Assembly: GCA_018267825.1 (NCBI GenBank)
Contig: JAFDXR010000013.1
Span: 78,275 to 142,274, forward strand
Direction: 5' to 3'
Length of the DNA: 64,000 nucleotides
DNA from: Bacteroidota bacterium
GTDB taxonomy: Bacteria > Bacteroidota > Bacteroidia > B-17B0 > Aurantibacillaceae
The position numbers and the translations under genes are program-made. Shown in pieces: positions 54,965-63,293 of the stretch; position 1 is the first letter of the stretch; every line of letters starts with the position of its first letter. Below the pieces are notes generated by a model. That model had not been told where the DNA came from, made no database searches, and was given only the letters and a program-made list of their open reading frames with translations.

Positions 54965-55402
54965 TTATTCGTCGTTCTTACGAAAATTCAGGAGATTTTT
55001 CATCACACCCCACGGTGTGGTGCTGCGATCTCCGTCTTCATGGATACGAGCCTGAATGGCTCTGGCCAGGTATACAAAATGAACTTTACCCGCATGTGTA
55101 AGAGCAGCTTCCGCTTTATCGTCGCCATTTATAATATTGGCGCAGGCAGCCCAGTCGAACATTTTATTATCGATCAGAAACCGAAACGCTTTTTCATCGT
55201 CCCAGATCGTATTGACGAAAGCCGCCAGTACAAAATGTTTCCCGTCGATCAGAAATTTAAACGCCTTTTTATCGTCGCGGATGGCATCCAGCACCGCTAC
55301 AAGTTCCGGGTAATTATTATTGATCAGCCAGTTAAACGCTGCCGTATCGTGCTGCACATGCTTTGTAAACTGCTCAATAGCAAAAGTTGAATAATGTCTC
55401 AT
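54965..55402 (-). CDS. small protein of 25-residue helical repeats
   Basis: This 145-residue protein has no signal. It contains three or four tandem repeats of about 25 residues at 19-43, 44-68, 69-94 and, degraded, 95-120. The consensus is D-x-K-A-F-x-F-L-I-D-x-x-x-F-x-L-A-A-x-x-N-x-I-x-D, strongly helical, forming an alpha-hairpin per unit with a D-D junction. I know no named family; it is not a canonical ankyrin or TPR. The last 25 residues are charged. A scaffold or protein-binding role is only a guess. It lies between an NADH dehydrogenase and an acetyltransferase gene. Confidence 0.65.
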   Translation of the reverse strand: MRHYSTFAIEQFTKHVQHDTAAFNWLINNNYPELVAVLDAIRDDKKAFKFLIDGKHFVLAAFVNTIWDDEKAFRFLIDNKMFDWAACANIINGDDKAEAALTHAGKVHFVYLARAIQARIHEDGDRSTTPWGVMKNLLNFRKNDE

Positions 55403-55434
55403 GACTCTATAACGTGTTCCTCAGTTGTTTGTAC

Positions 55435-56673
55435 TCAGTTTTTTCGAAATGGTTTTACAATTAATCTCAGGGACTGATCGAAGGTAAAATATTTCCATAC
55501 CCAATTCACAAAAATGAGTACTTTATTTTTCACGCTCAATACCAGCATGAGATGCAGGAACATCCAGAATAACCAGGCCAGCCAGCCACCGAATTTAATG
55601 AAGGGCAAATCGACCACTGCCAGGTTTCTTCCGACGGTAGCCATAGAGCCCTTGTCTTTATATATAAACGGTTGCATAGTTTCCTCTCCCTTTTTCAGAT
55701 TCTTAGCCAGGTGCCGGGCCTGCGCAATAGCCACGGTGGCTACCTGAGGGTGTCCTTTGGGATATGCACTGCTCTGCATGCAGGCAATATCGCCCAAAAC
55801 AAAAATAGTGCGGCTGCCTTTCATCCTGTTAAACTCATCAACAGCAATGCGATTGCCCGGTAGAATTAATTCGGGTGGAATCCCTGAAATGGTATTACCC
55901 CTAATACCCGCCGCCCAAATGAGTATGCGCGATTCGATATTTTTGCCGGTGCTTAATACCACGGTGCGGCCATCGTAATTCTTAACCGATGTGCCGGTGT
56001 AAACATGCACGCCCAGTTTCTCCAGGTAGTGCTGCGATTTGGCAGAGGCATTAGCCGACATGGCCGAAAGCGTTTTAGGACCCGCTTCTACCAGGTAGAT
56101 ATTCATTTTACTGAAATCAATCTCGGGATAGTCTTTCGGCAAAATATGTTTTTTCATTTCAGCCAGTGACCCCGAAACCTCAACCCCTGTGGCACCTCCA
56201 CCCACAACAACAATATTGAGGTAAGCCTGCAGATTTTCCTTATCGGAAAGTGCATCTTCGAAGTTCTGCAACAGTCTGTTCCGCAGGTAAAGTGCTTCGG
56301 AGGTGGATTTCATCGGAATACTGTTCTTTTCTATTTCTTCTGATCCGAAAAAATTGGTTGTGGCACCTGTAGCAATAACCAGGTAATCGTAGGTAAAAAC
56401 ACCTATGTTGGTTTGAATGGTTTGTGCGACAGAATCTACCCGCTGCACTTCGGCATTGCGGATATGTACATTTTTATAGCCCTGAAATACCTTTCGAAGC
56501 GGAAAAGAAATAGAGCTGGAATCCAGCCCGCAGGTAGCCACCTGATAAAATAAAGGCTGAAACTGATGATAATTATTTTTGTCGAACAACCATATTTCGA
56601 AGTTCCTGTTCCGGAGTTCTCTTGCGAGACGTAAGCCTGCAAAGCCCCCTCCGATAATGATAAGTTTTTTCAT
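55435..56673 (-). CDS. ndh: type II NADH:quinone oxidoreductase (NDH-2)
   Basis: This 412-residue flavoprotein oxidises NADH and reduces membrane quinone without pumping protons. FAD motif GGGFAG (8-13) with DKNNYHQFQPLFYQVA, NADH motif GGGATG (158-163) with EVSGSLAEM, and the LGDIACMQ FAD contact (about 295) are all visible. The C-terminal segment (about 360-395: GGWLAWLFWMFLHLMLVLSVKNKVLIFVNWVWKYF, split into two hydrophobic helices) supplies membrane binding. The -7 box CAAAGTTA/TAACTTTG (56745-56752, minus) precedes it. It is first of a minus-strand group with three small genes. Confidence 0.94.
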   Translation of the reverse strand: MKKLIIIGGGFAGLRLARELRNRNFEIWLFDKNNYHQFQPLFYQVATCGLDSSSISFPLRKVFQGYKNVHIRNAEVQRVDSVAQTIQTNIGVFTYDYLVIATGATTNFFGSEEIEKNSIPMKSTSEALYLRNRLLQNFEDALSDKENLQAYLNIVVVGGGATGVEVSGSLAEMKKHILPKDYPEIDFSKMNIYLVEAGPKTLSAMSANASAKSQHYLEKLGVHVYTGTSVKNYDGRTVVLSTGKNIESRILIWAAGIRGNTISGIPPELILPGNRIAVDEFNRMKGSRTIFVLGDIACMQSSAYPKGHPQVATVAIAQARHLAKNLKKGEETMQPFIYKDKGSMATVGRNLAVVDLPFIKFGGWLAWLFWMFLHLMLVLSVKNKVLIFVNWVWKYFTFDQSLRLIVKPFRKN

Positions 56674-56744
56674 AACGAAGGCATTTTAGCTGTTCCGCAG
56701 GAAGAAGGCTGAACCATGGTTGATGCGAAACAAAAGAAGTGATG

Positions 56745-56752
56745 CAAAGTTA
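56745..56752 (-). promoter_or_regulatory. -7 box of ndh
   Basis: On the minus strand TAACTTTG matches TAnnTTTG, 72 nt before the start codon. No -33 box at the expected spacing was found. Confidence 0.45.
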
Positions 56753-56819
56753 AATGAAATAACAATGCGATACCCTGTAAACCCAATAAAAATTGAGCGG
56801 TTTATACGTATCCCGATCT

Positions 56820-59342
56820 TTAAAATTTGATCTGAAGTTTCACATTTAGCTGGCGCCGTGTGAGGTAATTTGGAATGGCATACTGTCTGCCGGTTACATC
56901 TGTTACCCAGGTATACGACACGGTATTATTAACCTGCAGAAGGTTCAGAACCTCCAGGCTCAGCCACATGCCCTTGAGGTAATGGAACGGATTTTTGGCC
57001 GGCAAATGATGATCTTCTTTTATGATCTGGTAAGCAAACCCAATATCGACACGGCGATACGGAGGCATACGGAATACCTGCTGCCAGCGCTGATGATTTG
57101 GCGGACCGAATGGAAGCCCGGTACCCACGATCATGTTCAGGTACATTTTGCACTGAGGTAATTTCGGCAGATAATCCTGGAAAAACATACCGAATGTTAC
57201 ACGCTGATCGGTAGGACGTGGTATATAACCCGGATGCTGCACAACACTGTCAACGGCTTTGTTGTTGAATGTATAGCCTGGAATAATGGTATCACCATCG
57301 CTGTTGAAATAAGTTACTTTACGATCGTCGAGTATATTCTCATACGTTTTCATGACACCGATCGTTGCCCACGATTCAATGCCTTTAATGAACTCGCCAT
57401 TGATACGAAAATCCATCCCGGTGGCATAACCCACTGAATTGTTTTTGGCATAATAACGCACTTTCACGTTGTCGATCTCATACGGAATGAGGTTTTTCAT
57501 ATCCTTATAATAGCCCGCTACAACTATTTTAAACGGGCGCCGCCACATCTTAAAATTGTAATCGGCCGACACGAGGTAATGAATAGATTGCTGTGCTTTG
57601 ATATCCGGATTCAACTGTCCTGAGAAGTCGCGCATCTCGCGGTAAAACGGCGGCTGGTAATAGTAACCCCAGGAAGCACGAAATACAATATCCCGTTTCC
57701 AGTTTGGACGCACCGACAGGGTTACGCGTGGTGAAATAACGGTTTGCTGGTTGTAACTCCAGTAATTGGCGCGTACACCACCGGTGAGTGTAAGCTCTGT
57801 AGAATCTCTGGTCTGCTTCGAATAAATGTATTCGATATAACTCATGAGGCGGTGACTTTCCAGGCTAATCTTGCTTTTCACCACATCAATAAGGTTTATT
57901 TCATTGGGGTTATAGGGGCTCACATATCCCGCAGAATCAACCATACGCCACTCACCCAGCTTATCCTGGATGCTTTCGTGCTGGTAACGCACTCCCCACA
58001 ATAATTGATTTTTGCGCCGGAAATATTTAGTGCCTTTATGCTCCAGGTTTAACACAGTGGCGTTAAGCCGGTTTCGCCCGTTATTCAGATAGGTTCCTAC
58101 ACCGCGGTTAAATGCCACCTGGCCGAAATTATCCTTGCCGAAATCGGCTTCCAGCTGATCAATATAATATTGCCCCTGTACGGTATAGTTTTCCTGCTCG
58201 TCGGTATTGTAAGCTGATACGATCAGTTTGAGTTTGGTGGTGGCATTGGGTTTAAATGTGGTGGAGAGGCCGCCCATCATGGTGTTGTATTGCATCACTT
58301 CCTGACCGTCGAAGTACACTTTAAAACTCAACGCGTTGTTTACAGTACCAAACACGGTTTCGCGGCTCGATGGCACCACCAGGTATTTATTATTGGCAAT
58401 ATTCCCCAGAAACTCCACCGACCATTTTTCATTGATGGTGAAGGTGAGAAAGGTTTGTACATCGTAAAAGCGGGGTTTATATTCCCCTTTGGTATCAATG
58501 TTTTTGAGCAGGTAGGCATTTGATTTGTAACGCGAGCCAACACTCCAGGCCAGAAGACGGTTTTTACTTACACCCTCCAGGTGAACATTGCCACCGAGCA
58601 AACTTCCGCTCACCGTACCCCCGAATTTGGTGGGTTTGCGATATGTAATATCAAGCACCGACGACATTTTATCGCCATACTTTGCTTCGAAACCACCCGC
58701 TGAAAAATTAATATTGCTCACCATGTCGGGGTTAGCAAAACTTAAACCTTCCTGTTGGCCGCTGCGCACCAGGAATGGCCGGTACACCTCAATATCATTG
58801 ACATACACGAGGTTTTCATCGAAATTACCGCCGCGTACTGAATAGCCGCTGCTGAGTTCGTTGTTGCTCGCTACACCTATCTGTGTCTTGATAATATCCT
58901 CGAGATTACCGCTTGGAGAAGGAATCTGGTAAATGTTTTTCGGATCGATATGGTACATTTCCTGGTCCTGATTCTGCCCGATGACATCAACCACCACATT
59001 GTTGCGGTATTCCATTTTTGGGCTGATAACCATTGTTTCACCGGGTTTCAGGCTCAGTTTTTTGGTTATCTGCACATAGCTGATGTTATATATAATGAAG
59101 GTAATTTCCTTACCGGCCGGAACTTCCAGTTTATAATACCCCTGGGCATTGGTTTCGGTGGCTTTGGAAGCATCTTCAACAACTGCAATCTGAGTGCCCG
59201 GTATCGGATTCCCTTCCGGATCTTTTATGGTACCTGAAACCGTAGCCGTTTGGGCATAGGTAAACAGAGACATCAGAAGGCCAAGAAAAAGTATAAGGAA
59301 TTTTTTTTGCAGCACGGATTTTATAACGGGTTGAGGCTGCAA
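56820..59342 (-). CDS. TonB-dependent receptor with N-terminal carboxypeptidase-regulatory domain
   Basis: The frame of 840 residues starts at a TTG (59342); a GTG at 59315 gives MLQKKFLILFLGLLMSLFTYAQ, a normal signal peptide, so it is an equally good start. A CarboxypepD_reg domain (about 33-110, TATVSGTIKDPEGNPIPGTQIA) precedes a plug domain (PSGNLEDIIKTQIGVASNNELSSGYSVRGGNFDEN) and a 22-strand barrel ending RRQLNVKLQIKF. It takes up or binds an unknown ligand in the outer membrane using TonB energy. No SusD partner is adjacent. A related regulatory-domain protein lies 25 nt upstream in the same operon. Confidence 0.88.
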   Translation of the reverse strand: MQPQPVIKSVLQKKFLILFLGLLMSLFTYAQTATVSGTIKDPEGNPIPGTQIAVVEDASKATETNAQGYYKLEVPAGKEITFIIYNISYVQITKKLSLKPGETMVISPKMEYRNNVVVDVIGQNQDQEMYHIDPKNIYQIPSPSGNLEDIIKTQIGVASNNELSSGYSVRGGNFDENLVYVNDIEVYRPFLVRSGQQEGLSFANPDMVSNINFSAGGFEAKYGDKMSSVLDITYRKPTKFGGTVSGSLLGGNVHLEGVSKNRLLAWSVGSRYKSNAYLLKNIDTKGEYKPRFYDVQTFLTFTINEKWSVEFLGNIANNKYLVVPSSRETVFGTVNNALSFKVYFDGQEVMQYNTMMGGLSTTFKPNATTKLKLIVSAYNTDEQENYTVQGQYYIDQLEADFGKDNFGQVAFNRGVGTYLNNGRNRLNATVLNLEHKGTKYFRRKNQLLWGVRYQHESIQDKLGEWRMVDSAGYVSPYNPNEINLIDVVKSKISLESHRLMSYIEYIYSKQTRDSTELTLTGGVRANYWSYNQQTVISPRVTLSVRPNWKRDIVFRASWGYYYQPPFYREMRDFSGQLNPDIKAQQSIHYLVSADYNFKMWRRPFKIVVAGYYKDMKNLIPYEIDNVKVRYYAKNNSVGYATGMDFRINGEFIKGIESWATIGVMKTYENILDDRKVTYFNSDGDTIIPGYTFNNKAVDSVVQHPGYIPRPTDQRVTFGMFFQDYLPKLPQCKMYLNMIVGTGLPFGPPNHQRWQQVFRMPPYRRVDIGFAYQIIKEDHHLPAKNPFHYLKGMWLSLEVLNLLQVNNTVSYTWVTDVTGRQYAIPNYLTRRQLNVKLQIKF

Positions 59343-59367
59343 ATATTGTAAAAAACTTTAAAAGAGG

Positions 59368-60033
59368 CTATTTTTTAGGGGTTTGCTGCTTGAATTTCCC
59401 TTTACGCCAGGCATCGATAAACTGGGCCCATGCAATAGGATTAAGCAGACTGATACTTGGATACTGTCCGGCCTGGTATAGTTTTGTGTATTGCTGCTGC
59501 ATTTTCATGCGGTAATTGGAAGCTGCATCCATGCTTAAACCGTTCATGCTGGCACGGAGGTCTTCATTATCCATATTCTTGGCCGCGCGATCGAGGTCCG
59601 TGTCGGTCAGGTCGAGATTGAGGATAGCCCGTTTGAAATCTTCTTTGCTTGGCCATGGGAATACAGATACCTGGGCCAATTCAACGGTGTCGCGGGTCAA
59701 AACCCGGATTATTGAATAGTGTTTCCCGGTTAGTGTATCAGGCAATTGATATGTGGCATTTTTATGTGTTACAGAAAAAAACTGGAGTTCATCGCCGGGG
59801 CTGGCTACGATGGTGAAAAAACCATAATAGTCGCTCACAGTCCCGTGTTTGGTTCCTTTTACCATAATGGACACAAAAGGAACGGGTTTGAGGCTGTCAT
59901 TTTCAACCACCACGCCCGAAATCTGGATGAATTTATCGGGGATCACGCTTGGTTGCTGCTGGTCCTTATTCTGGGCCATGGAGCAGAATCCCAGGAACAT
60001 GAAGATCATGTATATGATATGGAACTTTCTCAT
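59368..60033 (-). CDS. exported carboxypeptidase-regulatory-domain protein
   Basis: This 221-residue protein has a signal peptide (about 1-20, ending CSMAQ). A CarboxypepD_reg-like beta sandwich (about 36-120) has ISGVVVENDSLKPVPFVSIMVKG and GTVSDYYGFFTIVASPGDEL, the typical motifs. A helical charged part (130-185) and a Lys/Gln-rich end (KGKFKQQTPKK) follow. Without a barrel it cannot be a receptor; it may bind the receptor downstream or the cell surface. It heads the operon with the TonB receptor. Confidence 0.8.
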   Translation of the reverse strand: MRKFHIIYMIFMFLGFCSMAQNKDQQQPSVIPDKFIQISGVVVENDSLKPVPFVSIMVKGTKHGTVSDYYGFFTIVASPGDELQFFSVTHKNATYQLPDTLTGKHYSIIRVLTRDTVELAQVSVFPWPSKEDFKRAILNLDLTDTDLDRAAKNMDNEDLRASMNGLSMDAASNYRMKMQQQYTKLYQAGQYPSISLLNPIAWAQFIDAWRKGKFKQQTPKK

Positions 60034-60130
60034 TCTTCTGTAAAGATAAGGATTTTGAAAGCGGTATAACGCGATTAAAGTCAGTTTTTTACGGGTCGAA
60101 ACAAAAATTTAACAAAAAATAAATCAATTA

Positions 60131-60164
60131 ATGTATATACAATTAAAGTATGTACATATATTTG
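60131..60164 (+). promoter_or_regulatory. yceI promoter with overlapping inverted-repeat operator
   Basis: ATGTATATAC (60131-60140), a 7-nt spacer and GTATGTACAT (60148-60157) form a 9-of-10 matched inverted repeat. Its last T begins the perfect -7 box TATATTTG (60157-60164). The palindrome therefore fills the -33/-7 spacer, an ideal repressor position. The yceI ATG at 60200 is 35 nt downstream. Confidence 0.65.
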
Positions 60165-60199
60165 TAGCAGATTATTTTAATTTTAAAAAAACAAAACCC

Positions 60200-60772
60200 A
60201 TGAAAAAACTTTTTATTACCGCATTTATGGCAGCGAGCATGTTCTCGATTGCACAAACCACCTGGAAGATTGATGGTTCTCACAGTAAAATCGGCTTCGA
60301 TGTAACTCACTTAACCGTAAGTGAAGTGGAAGGCCGTTTAAAAATCTATGATGGCAAAATTGTATCGAAATCCGACAAAGATTTTACCGATGCTACCATC
60401 CAGTTTCTGGGTGATGTAACTAGCATCAACACCGATGATGAAAAACGCGACGCTCACCTGAAAAGTGCTGATTTTTTTGACACTGACAAATTTCCTAAAA
60501 TGATTTTCACCAGTACCTCTATGAAAAAAGGTGCGGGTAAAACATATACACTGGTTGGAGACCTTACCATTAAAGGTATCACCAAAAAAGTAACATTTGA
60601 GGTGGTTTATAACGGCACAACTGAAGATCCATGGAAAAACACCAAAGCCGGTTTTGTGCTGAAAGGAACCATTAAGCGTTCTGATTTTGGCGTGGGCTCT
60701 TCTACTCCATCTGTTATTGTGAGTGATGATGTAAAGATTGACATCAAAGTAGAACTTCTGTTACAGAAATAA
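60200..60772 (+). CDS. YceI family periplasmic protein (paralogue)
   Basis: The ATG at 60200 (190 residues) is preferred because it starts a normal signal peptide (MKKLFITAFMAASMFSIAQ); an ATG at 60131 lies inside the promoter. The YceI domain is complete: WKIDGSHSKIGFDVTHLTVSEVEGRL at the N terminus, KRDAHLKSADFFDTDKFPKM in the middle, GDLTIKGITKKVTFEV, and FVLKGTIKRSDFGVG. The N-terminal WxIDxxHSxIxFxVxHL is the standard family signature and binds amphiphiles such as polyprenoids. It differs from the cluster copy at 15094, which lacks this full signature. It is monocistronic, with its own operator and terminator. Confidence 0.93.
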   Translation: MKKLFITAFMAASMFSIAQTTWKIDGSHSKIGFDVTHLTVSEVEGRLKIYDGKIVSKSDKDFTDATIQFLGDVTSINTDDEKRDAHLKSADFFDTDKFPKMIFTSTSMKKGAGKTYTLVGDLTIKGITKKVTFEVVYNGTTEDPWKNTKAGFVLKGTIKRSDFGVGSSTPSVIVSDDVKIDIKVELLLQK

Positions 60773-60794
60773 TTTTATTTCATGGTCCCAGGGG

Positions 60795-60830
60795 AAGCCG
60801 TATCACGAGGGATACGGCTTTTCTTTTTTT
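60795..60830 (+). terminator. yceI terminator
   Basis: AAGCCGTATC (60795-60804) and GATACGGCTT (60811-60820) with a 6-nt loop and a T-rich tail. It lies right against the stop codon of the converging gene. Confidence 0.85.
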
Positions 60831-61440
60831 ATTTAATTTCAAACTCGAGGCGTTTTTCTCCTTTCAGAAATCCCTGTAGTTTATCGCCTACCTTCACCGG
60901 ACCAACGCCTTCGGGAGTGCCTGTATAAATAAGATCGCCGGTTTTAAGGGTCACAAACTGCGATACATAGGCGATTACCTTATCGAAACTGAAAAGCAGA
61001 TCGTTCGTATTACCGGCCTGGCGTGTTTCCCCGTTTATTTTGAGTTCAAAATCCAGGTTATTGAGATCGCCGAGCGTTTCTTTCTTTATGAAAGTGCCCA
61101 GAGGTGCCGAATTGTCGAACGCCTTTGCCTTTTCCCACGGCAGCCCTTTTTCCTTACACTTCTGCTGAATATCGCGGGCTGTAAAATCGATGCCCAGGCC
61201 GATTTCATCGTAGTATTTGTGCGCAAATGCCTCCTGGATATGTTTTCCTACTTTCGATATTTTAAGCACAATCTCTATCTCGTGATGCAGGTCCTTTGTA
61301 AACTCCGGGTAATAGAAAGCCTCGCCATCCTTCAATAAAGCCGTATCGGGCTTCATAAAATAAACCGGTTCGGTTGGCACCTCACTTTTCATTTCGCGGG
61401 CATGCTCAGCATAATTACGTCCTATACAAATGATTTTCAT
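60829..61440 (-). CDS. fumarylacetoacetate hydrolase family protein
   Basis: The ATG at 61440 (MKIICIGRNYAEHAREM) gives 203 residues, which is the usual short FAH-fold size; the frame is open 84 nt further upstream but without support. The metal-binding motifs are seen as HHEIEIVL (DLHHEIEIVLKISK) and the DFTARDIQQKCKEKGLPWEKAKAFD block with GD-LIYTGTPEGVGPV at the end. Family members hydrolyse acylpyruvates, decarboxylate oxaloacetate or isomerise 2-hydroxyhepta-dienedioate; the sequence does not tell which. It is divergent from L-2-hydroxyglutarate oxidase. Confidence 0.92.
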   Translation of the reverse strand: MKIICIGRNYAEHAREMKSEVPTEPVYFMKPDTALLKDGEAFYYPEFTKDLHHEIEIVLKISKVGKHIQEAFAHKYYDEIGLGIDFTARDIQQKCKEKGLPWEKAKAFDNSAPLGTFIKKETLGDLNNLDFELKINGETRQAGNTNDLLFSFDKVIAYVSQFVTLKTGDLIYTGTPEGVGPVKVGDKLQGFLKGEKRLEFEIK

Positions 61441-61512
61441 AGCTCTGGTTTTACCTGCGAATGTCTTAATTTTAGGTGATTCTTTTTGCTTTTCACTGTG
61501 AAAAAATAAAGG

Positions 61513-61520
61513 TACTTTTG
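61513..61520 (+). promoter_or_regulatory. -7 box of the L-2-hydroxyglutarate oxidase gene
   Basis: TACTTTTG matches TAnnTTTG and lies 22 nt before the ATG at 61543. TTTG at 61485-61488 is 24 nt upstream, slightly far for a -33 box. The close spacing to the ATG supports 61543 over the earlier ATG at 61528. Confidence 0.55.
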
Positions 61521-61542
61521 GCAATCATTGTTTTCTACGATT

Positions 61543-62763
61543 ATGTCACAAAATTCTTATGATATTGCAATTGTCGGTGGTGGAATTGTCGGACTGGCTA
61601 CCGCTTACAAACTCACCATTCAAAACCCGAACCTGAGCATTGTTGTTCTTGAAAAAGAAAAAGAAGTCGCTGCACATCAGACGGGCCATAACTCCGGGGT
61701 GATCCACGCGGGGATTTATTACAAACCGGGTTCATACAAAGCCAAGAACTGTGTGGCCGGCCGGCGTGAGCTGGTGCAGTTTGCCAAAGACTACAACATC
61801 CAACACGACATCTGCGGAAAAATTATTGTGGCAACCGAAGAAAGTGAACTTGCCCACATGGACAAGGTATTCAACAACGGATTGCAGAATGGCGTAGAAG
61901 GCATTGAGAAGATCGGCGCTGACCGCATCCGCGAAATAGAGCCTTATGCCAAAGGGATTGCCGGTATTTGGGTACCATGTACAGGCATTATTGACTATGC
62001 CGATGTAGCACGCAAATACGTAGAACTTATCCACGCCAAAGGCAATAACAATAAAATACTGACGGAACATAAAGTAACCGGCTTTGAGAAGAAAGGCAAC
62101 ACTACTGACATCATAACCGGGAAAGGTACTTTCAATGCGCGCTATGTGATTACATGCGCCGGTTTACAGGCTGACCGTATTGCGAAGAAAGAAGGCAAAA
62201 AATCGGATTCTGCCATTGTAGGCTTCCGGGGCGACTATTATGATCTGACAGAAAAAGGCCGTAGTAAAGTAAAGAACCTGATATATCCGGTGCCGAATCC
62301 GAAATTCCCATTCCTGGGTGTGCATTTTACCCGCATGATCAAAGGTGGTGTGGAATGCGGGCCAAATGCGGTGTTTGTATTTGACCGCGAAGGATACAGC
62401 CGTACAGCTTTCAGCATGAAAGATACTGCAGAAGCATTCGGATTTAAGGGAACCTGGAAATTTTTCGGAAAACACTGGCGTTTCGGTCTCGATGAATATC
62501 GTGGGGCATTCAGCAAAACATATTTCCTGAAACGCTTAAGGAAACTGATTCCGGATCTTCAGATGGATGATATTGTATCGGCTCGTTGCGGGATCAGAGC
62601 AATGGCGCTGGGACCTGAAGGAGAGATGCTCGACGATTTTAAAATAGAATATCACGACAATGCGATGCACGTGATCAATTCACCGTCGCCAGCTGCTACT
62701 GCGTCACTGGCGTACGGGAATGAGATTGCGCTGATGGCAAAGGAATACTTTAAACTGGCTTAA
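61543..62763 (+). CDS. lhgO: L-2-hydroxyglutarate oxidase / dehydrogenase
   Basis: LhgO oxidises L-2-hydroxyglutarate to 2-oxoglutarate with FAD and passes electrons to quinone; it repairs a by-product of malate dehydrogenase and works in lysine breakdown. From the ATG at 61543 it has 406 residues. The DAO-type FAD domain has AIVGGGIVGLATAYKL and LEKEKEVAAHQTGHNSGVIHAGIYY (family signature), and the substrate region has GxxGEMLDDFKIE and NSPSPAATASLAYG near the end. A 47-residue gene overlaps its stop codon on the opposite strand. Confidence 0.95.
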   Translation: MSQNSYDIAIVGGGIVGLATAYKLTIQNPNLSIVVLEKEKEVAAHQTGHNSGVIHAGIYYKPGSYKAKNCVAGRRELVQFAKDYNIQHDICGKIIVATEESELAHMDKVFNNGLQNGVEGIEKIGADRIREIEPYAKGIAGIWVPCTGIIDYADVARKYVELIHAKGNNNKILTEHKVTGFEKKGNTTDIITGKGTFNARYVITCAGLQADRIAKKEGKKSDSAIVGFRGDYYDLTEKGRSKVKNLIYPVPNPKFPFLGVHFTRMIKGGVECGPNAVFVFDREGYSRTAFSMKDTAEAFGFKGTWKFFGKHWRFGLDEYRGAFSKTYFLKRLRKLIPDLQMDDIVSARCGIRAMALGPEGEMLDDFKIEYHDNAMHVINSPSPAATASLAYGNEIALMAKEYFKLA

Positions 62764-62903
62764 TCTATCTCAATAGCTGCCGGGTAGCGGGCTTTCCATG
62801 ATTTTAAAGAATTTTCATTGGTTACCGTAATAACGGTGCGATGATCGATTCTGAGTTTCACTTTAAAATCGGAACTTTTTTCTTTTTTCTTTTCCGTTTT
62901 CAT
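62760..62903 (-). CDS. small basic protein (47 aa) of unknown function
   Basis: The frame runs from an ATG at 62903 to a TAA that overlaps the stop codon of lhgO. The product starts with a Lys/Glu-rich helix-like stretch (KTEKKKEKSSD) and then reads FKVKLRIDHRTVITVTNENS, a beta hairpin, with a WKARYPAA end. The DHRTVITV-type strand is reminiscent of small Bacteroidota proteins of unknown function. Codon use looks normal. There is no signal peptide. Because short frames arise by chance, protein conservation would be the key test. Confidence 0.55.
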   Translation of the reverse strand: MKTEKKKEKSSDFKVKLRIDHRTVITVTNENSLKSWKARYPAAIEID

Positions 62904-63293
62904 ATCTGTAGTTTTTTGTTTTTACCAAAACCCATGTTATGTAAAGTTTATTTTATAACCGGGTCATACTTTGTGTTATGCTGTTAACATATAACGCTCA
63001 AAGGTCCTAATTGTTACGGGAGAAAACCCGAAATTAACGTAGTTTAACTTACCCATGTAAGATGTGATGTGAGAATGTATTCAGCCCTGCCATCCGTCAA
63101 AATCGCCTTGTGGCGAGGGATACAGGCGATCGGGTTATTTCACACCTTTGAGTTGTTTTCCGGAAAAAGCTTTCGGGGGTTTATATTAAGCCAATCGTCG
63201 ATGGCATATCATAATCCATCGACAAAGCATCGCTTACTTTGCCATCCGAAAGGCGGGGTGCTAAAAGTTTAGGCTTCGAAATTCAAAAAAAAA
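62904..63293. other. 390-nt intergenic stretch with inverted repeats
   Basis: No gene could be supported here; a 67-codon frame at 63069 lacks any family motif. Three inverted repeats stand out: CGGG/CCCG near 63018-63030, ATCGCCT/AGGCGAT (63102-63108 and 63124-63130) and GTCGATGG/CCATCGAC (63197-63204 and 63216-63223). It may be a structured RNA or a repeat element common to the genome. A weak -7 box (ATACTTTG) occurs near 62967. Confidence 0.4.

Noticed and set aside
60131-60199. ATG at 60131 as start of the YceI gene
   Set aside because: It lies upstream of the -7 box and inside the palindrome; the ATG at 60200 opens a normal signal peptide.
63069-63272. 67-codon plus-strand frame in the large intergenic gap
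   Set aside because: No recognisable motif, no promoter at a sensible distance, and the region is dominated by inverted repeats that would force the amino-acid sequence.
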